Source of the DNA: Pseudomonadota bacterium
GTDB taxonomy: Bacteria; Pseudomonadota; Gammaproteobacteria; Burkholderiales; Rhodocyclaceae
NCBI GenBank assembly: GCA_018241725.1
Contig: JAFEDI010000093.1
Location: forward strand, 1-64,000
Length of the DNA: 64,000 bases
Direction of reading: 5' to 3'
Numbering within the stretch: position 1 is the first letter of the stretch; every line of letters starts with the position of its first letter. Positions 58,813-64,000 of the stretch are shown one piece after another. Made by a program: the position numbers and the translations under genes. The notes beneath the pieces are model-generated. The model had not been told where the DNA came from and made no database searches. It saw only the letters and a list, made by a program, of their open reading frames with translations.

Positions 58813-59265
58813 GGATCGATCGGGTAATACGGACAGCGGTTGCAAAAGATCTTATCAGTGTAGACGGACATGACGAAAAGCTCACGATCAGTACGCCGGA
58901 AATGGGCGTAGGATCGCCAGTCCGCAAGATTTGAAGAGATCACCTAAAAAATCGTCTCCGTGAATATGCAATCTCACCCCTCCCGTTCGCCGTTGTCATT
59001 CCCAACATGACAACCAGCACCTTCAGCCAAGCATACGGCAAAGATGGGGACACAAGCGCGAAAACGTTGAAAAGACTGGCTTTGTCACAGCCGAACCTAC
59101 CGCTTCGCATAATCGCGGGTTCGTGTTCACGACAAGGCGGCAGATTATGACCCACTTGTCGACGTTCACAAAATCACCGTGCGGAAAGTGGCCACTCATG
59201 CCGGCAAGCCGCGGGGATGTGAGGCCACTACCTTCTCAACCAGGGACGGATACCCGAGCGTGCTA
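58813..59265. other. Intergenic control region between the HTH-REC regulator and the membrane kinase
   Basis: About 450 bp with no supported gene. It contains a perfect 8-7-8 inverted repeat (58992-59014) and scattered promoter-like words (TTGTCA near 59092, CATAAT near 59118, spaced 20 bp). It must hold divergent promoters. If the kinase starts at GTG 59179, the gap shrinks to 366 bp. Confidence 0.5.
58992..59014. repeat. Perfect inverted repeat GTTGTCAT-N7-ATGACAAC
   Basis: Eight-base perfect arms with a 7-nt spacer lie about midway between the two divergent signalling genes. No T-run follows, so a terminator is unlikely. The dyad suits a dimeric regulator, for instance the HTH-receiver protein encoded next to it. 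Confidence 0.6.
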
Positions 59266-62200
59266 ATGCACGCAGATCGAAGCGGCCGGACGGGAGCACT
59301 TGCCGGACTGATGCTCATTGCATGGAGCGGATGGCTGGGCCTGGGTTTCTCCGTCCTGGGCGCCCCCGGCAGCGGAACCCTGGTCGGCTTCGCGCTGGCA
59401 GGCGCCAGCCTGCTGGTGGCCAACATCCGCTTGCCGAGAGGGGAAACCCTGCAAATCCTGTTGGCCGTCGCCCTCGGCACTCTGGCCGCCCTGAGCTTGC
59501 TGCGCGCGCTGCAGACGGTCTCTCCGCCGGGCGACCTCCCCACACCAACCAACGCCATCGCACTGGCCCTCGCGGCCATCATCCTCGCCGGTCTCCCAAG
59601 GGCCAGACGCCAGATTCCTCTCATCGCACTGCAGCTTCTGCTGCAGTGGCTGTGTCTGCTGATCCTGCTCGGCAGTGCGGCCCAGTTGCTGAACGGCATA
59701 GTCGGCTTCGACCTCTTCGATTTCGCCGGACGCCACTTTGCCCTCGACTGGGCATCCGCACTGGCCCTGACGGTGCTCGCCGTCGGCCTGGGGCTGACCC
59801 TGCTGAAGCAGCCCGGGCTGCGCAACTTCTACCGCCATCGCCAGGACCGGCAGGTGCTCGCAGTAGGCAGCGCCATGCTGCTGATCGCCGCCATTGCCGC
59901 CTGGCTGATCGGGGTGGGTACTTTCGCCGGCCAGACCCTGTCCCTGTTCCAGCACACCCTGCAGTCCGCCCTGAGAGCCAACATGAGCGTCCTCGGCAGC
60001 GCGATCCGCCATGCCACCACAGCGGCGGAACAAGGCATCCAGCTGGCCCGCACGGAAAACCTCGTCCGGCTAGGGGTTGGCGGCCCGGTGCTGCACACCG
60101 AACTGCAACGAATCCTGAGCAGCGGCCGGGCCTCGGGCCTGAAGGCCCTGTGGGTCACCGGCGCCGATGGCAGGATTCTGGCCAGCACCGGCGACCGCTC
60201 CAGCACCGAACGCAACCGCCTGCTCATCGACCACCACACCTGGCTGTTCTGGAACGACGCCTACTGGATAGAAGTACGTATCCCGGTCGGCACCGGCGCC
60301 CCCGTTCCCAACGAGATCGTGGTCCAGGCGCGCCTGGACCGTCTCACCGATGTCCTCAATCACTCCGATAACCTTGGCCATTCCGGCGAGCTCGTCGTGT
60401 GCAAATCGAGCGGCCCGAATATCGATTGCTTTCCGACCCGCCTTACCCCCTACGTTTTCACCGCACCCAAGCTCGTGAATGGTGAGCGGATTCCGGTGTC
60501 CCGCGCACTGGACGGTGAACACGGCTTCGGCCTCTCCCGCGACTACCGGGGAAATGCCGTGCTCGCCGCCTACGCCCCTTTGCCCGAATTCGGGCTCGGC
60601 GTCGTGCAAAAGCTGGATACCGGCGACATCCACGACCTGCTGCTCGATCAGTTGCGGATCTCTGCTCTGCTGATCGGCATTCTGGTGCTGGCCGGCTCCC
60701 TGCTGCTGTACAGCCGCATCAGCCCGGCGATCAGCAAGCAGGCCCGCACCCGCCTGCACCTCGATGAAGCCCAGCGCATCGGACGCATCGGCAGCTGGGA
60801 ATACGACATCGCCAGCGGCACGCTGGCATGGACCCAGGACGCCGCCGAGGTGCTCGGCCTCGGCCCGGCGACAGACCTGTCCACCCTCGATGCGGTCTTC
60901 GCACACATTCCCCGCGAGCAGCACCAGGACGTCCGGCTGGCCCTCGGCGCCGCCCTCAACGGCGGCATGCCACTGGACATCAAGCACCAACTGATCACGG
61001 CCGACGGCAGCCGCCGCTGGGTTCACGCCCAAGGCAAAGTGTTCCACCGTCCAGACGGCACCGCCAGCAACATCGTCGGCGTCACCCACGACATCACCGA
61101 GCACGTGCGTGCAGAGGAGAGAATCCGCCGCCGCGACATCTTCCTCAACGAAGCCCAGCGTATTGCCCACCTGGGCAGCTGGGAATGGCGCCTCGACACC
61201 GACGAACAGCTATGGTCCGACGAGTGCTTCCGGCTGTTCGGCTACGAGCCGAACGAAATCACCGCGAGCCTGGAACAGTTCAAGCGTCTGGTCGTACCGG
61301 CAGACCTGCCCGCCGTCCTCGCGCATATAGACAGCGTAATCACGAGCCGTCAGCCGTGCTCCTACCAGATGCGCATCCGACGCCCCGACGGCGAGATCCG
61401 TTACCTGGACAGCCACGTCGAAATCACCGCCGACACCGACGGGCGCCGGCTACGCCTGATCGGCACCAAGCTCGACATCACCGAACAGGTCCGCGCCAAG
61501 AAGCGGCTGGCCGACCTGGCGCGCCTGTATGCCGTGCTCAGCAAAGCCAACCAGGCCATCGTGCGGATCCGCGACAACGACGCATTGCGCCAGGCCCTGT
61601 GCCGCATCATGGTCGAGGACGGCGGCCTGGTAATGGCCTGGACCTGCCGCATGGCAGACGGCCAGCCCACCCACATCACCCACTGGGGCCACGAGGACGG
61701 CTACATCGACGCAGCACTGGCCATCTACGCGACCCTGGCGAACGCTCAGGGCCCCACCCAACGCGCCTCGCGCGAAGGTCGCCATGTGCTGTGCGACGAC
61801 ATCGCCACCGACCCCGACGTACTTCCCTGGCGTGAGGCCGCACTTGACCGCGGCTACCGTTCGTCAGCGGCCTTCCAGATCCGCCACCAGGACGAAATCA
61901 CTCTCTTCAACCTATACGCGCCAGAGCCCTACTTCTTCACCACAGAGATCGTCACCCTCCTCGACGACCTGTGCCAGGACGTAGCCTTCGCCTTCGATGC
62001 GGCCCACCAGAACGCCCAGCGCCAGAAAGCCGAGGCCGAGCTGCGCCAACTCAACGAAGAACTGGAATGGCGGGTCGCCGAGCGGACCCGCGCCCTCGAA
62101 GACGCGAACCGCGAGCTGGAGTCCTTCAGCTCCGCGGTATCCCATGACCTGCGCGCCCCGCTGCGCGGCATCGACGGTTTCAGCCAGGTCCTGCAGCGCC

Positions 62201-62802
62201 GCTACCAGGATCGTCTCGACGACGCCGGACGCGATTACCTAGACCGCGTGCGGCGTGCCGCCCAGCGCATGGGACAACTCATCGACGACATGCTCAAGCT
62301 ATCCCGCGTGGCCCGCGGCCCTGTGCACCGCCAACGCGTGGATCTGAGCGCACTGGCCCGCCAGGTCCTGGACGAATTGCAGCGCAACGATCCCGACCGC
62401 CAGGTCGAAACGCAGGTCCAGGACGGGCTGACCGTCTTCGGCGACGCCGGTCTGCTGCGCATCCTGCTCGACAACCTGCTCGGCAACGCCTGGAAGTTCA
62501 CCCGCCATACGCCGCATGCGCAGATCTGCTTCGGCAGCCGGATGGACGAACAGCGCCAGGAATTCTTCATCGCCGACAACGGTGCCGGCTTCGACCCCGC
62601 CTACGCCCGCAAGCTGTTCAAGGAATTCCAGCGCCTGCATGCGGAAAGCGAGTTCGAAGGCACCGGCATCGGCCTCGCCACCGTCGAGCGGGTGGTACGC
62701 CGCCACCACGGCAAGGTGTGGGCTGAAGGCGCCGTGGGCGCCGGCGCAACGATCCACTTCACCTTGCCGCAGCGGGAAAGCACAAGGGACAATAAAGCCT
62801 GA
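59266..62802 (+). CDS. Membrane-bound PAS-PAS-GAF histidine kinase
   Basis: With the ATG at 59266 the protein has 1178 residues; a GTG at 59179 would add 29. Seven or so hydrophobic segments (about 10-218) precede an extracytoplasmic sensor region (about 225-465) and another helix (465-485). Two PAS domains follow (about 505-615 and 627-740; both start with EAQRI..(I/L)GSWE), then a GAF-like domain (about 750-915) and a coiled coil. The H-box is SHDLRAPLRGIDGFSQVL (H960), with an ATPase (NLLGNAWKF, NGAGFDPAYARKLF, GTGIGLATVERVV). It is followed after 19 nt by a second kinase gene. The signal is unknown. Confidence 0.9.
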   Translation: MHADRSGRTGALAGLMLIAWSGWLGLGFSVLGAPGSGTLVGFALAGASLLVANIRLPRGETLQILLAVALGTLAALSLLRALQTVSPPGDLPTPTNAIALALAAIILAGLPRARRQIPLIALQLLLQWLCLLILLGSAAQLLNGIVGFDLFDFAGRHFALDWASALALTVLAVGLGLTLLKQPGLRNFYRHRQDRQVLAVGSAMLLIAAIAAWLIGVGTFAGQTLSLFQHTLQSALRANMSVLGSAIRHATTAAEQGIQLARTENLVRLGVGGPVLHTELQRILSSGRASGLKALWVTGADGRILASTGDRSSTERNRLLIDHHTWLFWNDAYWIEVRIPVGTGAPVPNEIVVQARLDRLTDVLNHSDNLGHSGELVVCKSSGPNIDCFPTRLTPYVFTAPKLVNGERIPVSRALDGEHGFGLSRDYRGNAVLAAYAPLPEFGLGVVQKLDTGDIHDLLLDQLRISALLIGILVLAGSLLLYSRISPAISKQARTRLHLDEAQRIGRIGSWEYDIASGTLAWTQDAAEVLGLGPATDLSTLDAVFAHIPREQHQDVRLALGAALNGGMPLDIKHQLITADGSRRWVHAQGKVFHRPDGTASNIVGVTHDITEHVRAEERIRRRDIFLNEAQRIAHLGSWEWRLDTDEQLWSDECFRLFGYEPNEITASLEQFKRLVVPADLPAVLAHIDSVITSRQPCSYQMRIRRPDGEIRYLDSHVEITADTDGRRLRLIGTKLDITEQVRAKKRLADLARLYAVLSKANQAIVRIRDNDALRQALCRIMVEDGGLVMAWTCRMADGQPTHITHWGHEDGYIDAALAIYATLANAQGPTQRASREGRHVLCDDIATDPDVLPWREAALDRGYRSSAAFQIRHQDEITLFNLYAPEPYFFTTEIVTLLDDLCQDVAFAFDAAHQNAQRQKAEAELRQLNEELEWRVAERTRALEDANRELESFSSAVSHDLRAPLRGIDGFSQVLQRRYQDRLDDAGRDYLDRVRRAAQRMGQLIDDMLKLSRVARGPVHRQRVDLSALARQVLDELQRNDPDRQVETQVQDGLTVFGDAGLLRILLDNLLGNAWKFTRHTPHAQICFGSRMDEQRQEFFIADNGAGFDPAYARKLFKEFQRLHAESEFEGTGIGLATVERVVRRHHGKVWAEGAVGAGATIHFTLPQRESTRDNKA

Positions 62803-62821
62803 TGCCACGCTGCCACCTTTC

Positions 62822-64000
62822 ATGAGCCCGCCTGCCTGCCTGCATGTCCTGCTGGTCGAAGACTCCCGCGACGACGCCGACCTGATCCTGCTGGAACTCG
62901 AAATGCACTGGCCGGACATCGTCTTCCAGCGGGTGGATGACGAAGCCCAGATGCGCGAGGCGCTGGCGGCCCAGCCCTGGGACGTGGTCATCTCCGACTA
63001 CCACCTGCCCCGCTTCGGAGCCACCGCCGCCCTCGAACTGTTACGTGGGCTGGGCTGCGACCTGCCCTTAATCGCCGTCTCGGGCTTCGTCGGCGAAGAG
63101 TCTGCCGCCGCCCTCATCAAGGCCGGCGCATCCGACTTCGTCGTCAAAGACAACCTGCCGCGCCTGCAACCCGCCATCGAGCGGGCCCTGCGCGAAGCCG
63201 CCATCCGGCGCGACCACGAACGCGCCCAGGAGGCCCTGCGCCTCAGCGAGAAACGCCTGCGGGCCATCACCAACGCCGTCGGCGAAGCCCTGTTCACCAC
63301 CGACGCCCGCGGCGCGCTGCTGTGGATGAACCCGGAAGCCGAACGCCTGCTCGGGTGGAGCGAAGAGGAACTGCTCGGCAAGCAGATCCATTCCATCATC
63401 CACCGTCCCGCCGCCGACGCCCCGCCGTCCGACCCCGCCTGCTGCGGCAGCCTGCTGGCGCTGCGCAGCGGCCAGACCCAGCGCATAGAGGACGACATCT
63501 ACCTGCACAAGGATGGCACGCCGGTACCCGTATCCTTTGTCGCAACGCCGCTGATCGAGGACGGCCGCATCGTCGGCGCCGTTTCGGCAGCCCAGCCCAT
63601 CGGCGCGCGCAAACGCGTCCAGCAGGAACTCCTCGAAGCCCGCCGCCGCTCCCAGGAGCTGTCGGCCCACCTGCAGTCGGTGCGCGAGGAAGAACGCACC
63701 CACATCGCCCGCGAGCTGCACGACGAGCTCGGCCAGCTGCTCACCGCCATCAAGATGGACGCGGCCTGGCTGCGCGCCCGCCTGCCTACCGACGCCGACG
63801 CGTTGCACGGCAAGCTCGCCGGCATGACCCAACTGATCGACAGCACCGTCGACTGGGTACGCCGCATGTCGTCTGAACTGCGCCCGGTGATGCTCGACGA
63901 CCTCGGCCTGCGCGACGCCGTCGAATGGTTCCTGGAAGGCTTCGGCCACCGCCACGGCATCGACTGCAGCTTCGATGCCGCCGCCGCCGAAGACCTGCAG
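62822..64000 (+). CDS. REC-PAS-HisKA_3 hybrid kinase, cut by the window end
   Basis: The open frame runs from an ATG at 62822 to the last base without a stop (393 codons). Residues about 5-125 are a receiver (VEDSRDDAD; phosphoacceptor D59 in VVISDYHLPRFG; KDNLPRLQPAIERAL). A PAS domain follows (about 140-260, LRAITNAVGEALFTTDARGALLWMN). A NarX-type dimerisation domain comes next, with H300 in EEERTHIARELHDELGQLLTAIK. The ATPase domain should follow outside the window. It lies 19 nt after the membrane kinase and is probably cotranscribed. Confidence 0.88.
   Translation, partial: MSPPACLHVLLVEDSRDDADLILLELEMHWPDIVFQRVDDEAQMREALAAQPWDVVISDYHLPRFGATAALELLRGLGCDLPLIAVSGFVGEESAAALIKAGASDFVVKDNLPRLQPAIERALREAAIRRDHERAQEALRLSEKRLRAITNAVGEALFTTDARGALLWMNPEAERLLGWSEEELLGKQIHSIIHRPAADAPPSDPACCGSLLALRSGQTQRIEDDIYLHKDGTPVPVSFVATPLIEDGRIVGAVSAAQPIGARKRVQQELLEARRRSQELSAHLQSVREEERTHIARELHDELGQLLTAIKMDAAWLRARLPTDADALHGKLAGMTQLIDSTVDWVRRMSSELRPVMLDDLGLRDAVEWFLEGFGHRHGIDCSFDAAAAEDLQ

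Overview
The window is high-GC DNA from a betaproteobacterium, most likely the order Rhodocyclales (Zoogloeaceae/Azonexaceae-like). This rests on gene order and protein character: an mraZ-to-lpxC-to-secA division cluster preceded by rnpB, a glnA-ntrB-ntrC block, an NAD-coupled hoxFUYHW hydrogenase of the Cupriavidus type, and zapD/yacG/coaE together. Nearly all of it is housekeeping DNA with dense, overlapping genes. I see no CRISPR array, insertion sequence, integrase, prophage or tRNA.

Layout. (1) 1-2.6 kb: two tandem FtsX/MacB-type ABC permeases behind a sigma70-like promoter. (2) 2.6-8.2 kb, minus strand: argJ, an HDOD-GAF protein and secA. (3) 8.4-27 kb: dciA on the plus strand, then a long minus-strand envelope and division cluster. 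In transcription order this is mraZ, rsmH, ftsL, ftsI, murE, murF, mraY, murD, ftsW, murG, murC, ddl, ftsQ, ftsA, ftsZ, lpxC and a small membrane protein. It starts from a promoter overlapped by four 10-bp-spaced MraZ boxes. (4) 27.3-27.7 kb: RNase P RNA (rnpB). (5) 27.7-33.5 kb: an unknown membrane-anchored protein, a secreted two-repeat protein with a frameshifted glycine-zipper pseudogene behind it, a UbiH-family hydroxylase, DsbC, an EAL protein and MltA. (6) 33.6-39.4 kb: a 36-residue membrane peptide, a DUF815 ATPase and a Nudix/ThiE-like fusion on plus; birA, coaX, a SPOR protein, coaE, zapD and yacG on minus.

(7) 39.5-45.6 kb: glnA, a DUF4124 protein, ntrB and ntrC on minus. A good sigma54 promoter and two NtrC sites lie upstream of glnA. 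The distal NtrC site overlaps the stop codon of the neighbouring cation-efflux gene. (8) 45.7-52.1 kb, plus: rhodanese, nadA, a YbhP-like nuclease-family protein, clsB, hldE C-domain, cysteine synthase and a PatB/MalY C-S lyase. (9) 52.1-57.2 kb: hoxFUYHW, encoding a bidirectional NAD-reducing [NiFe] hydrogenase and its processing protease. (10) 57.2-64 kb: an unrecognised 172-residue protein with a possible 34-residue leader gene, then a signalling cluster. That cluster holds a response regulator with its DNA-binding domain in front of its receiver, a 1178-residue membrane PAS-GAF histidine kinase, and a REC-PAS-HisKA_3 kinase cut by the window end.

No clearly new defence or mobile system is visible. 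The least explained parts are the signalling cluster with its perfect 8-7-8 inverted repeat, the unknown genes beside hox, the micro-membrane-peptide/DUF815/Nudix-ThiE operon, and the decayed gene at 28.9-29.2 kb. I could not run searches; family names come from motifs I read in the translations.
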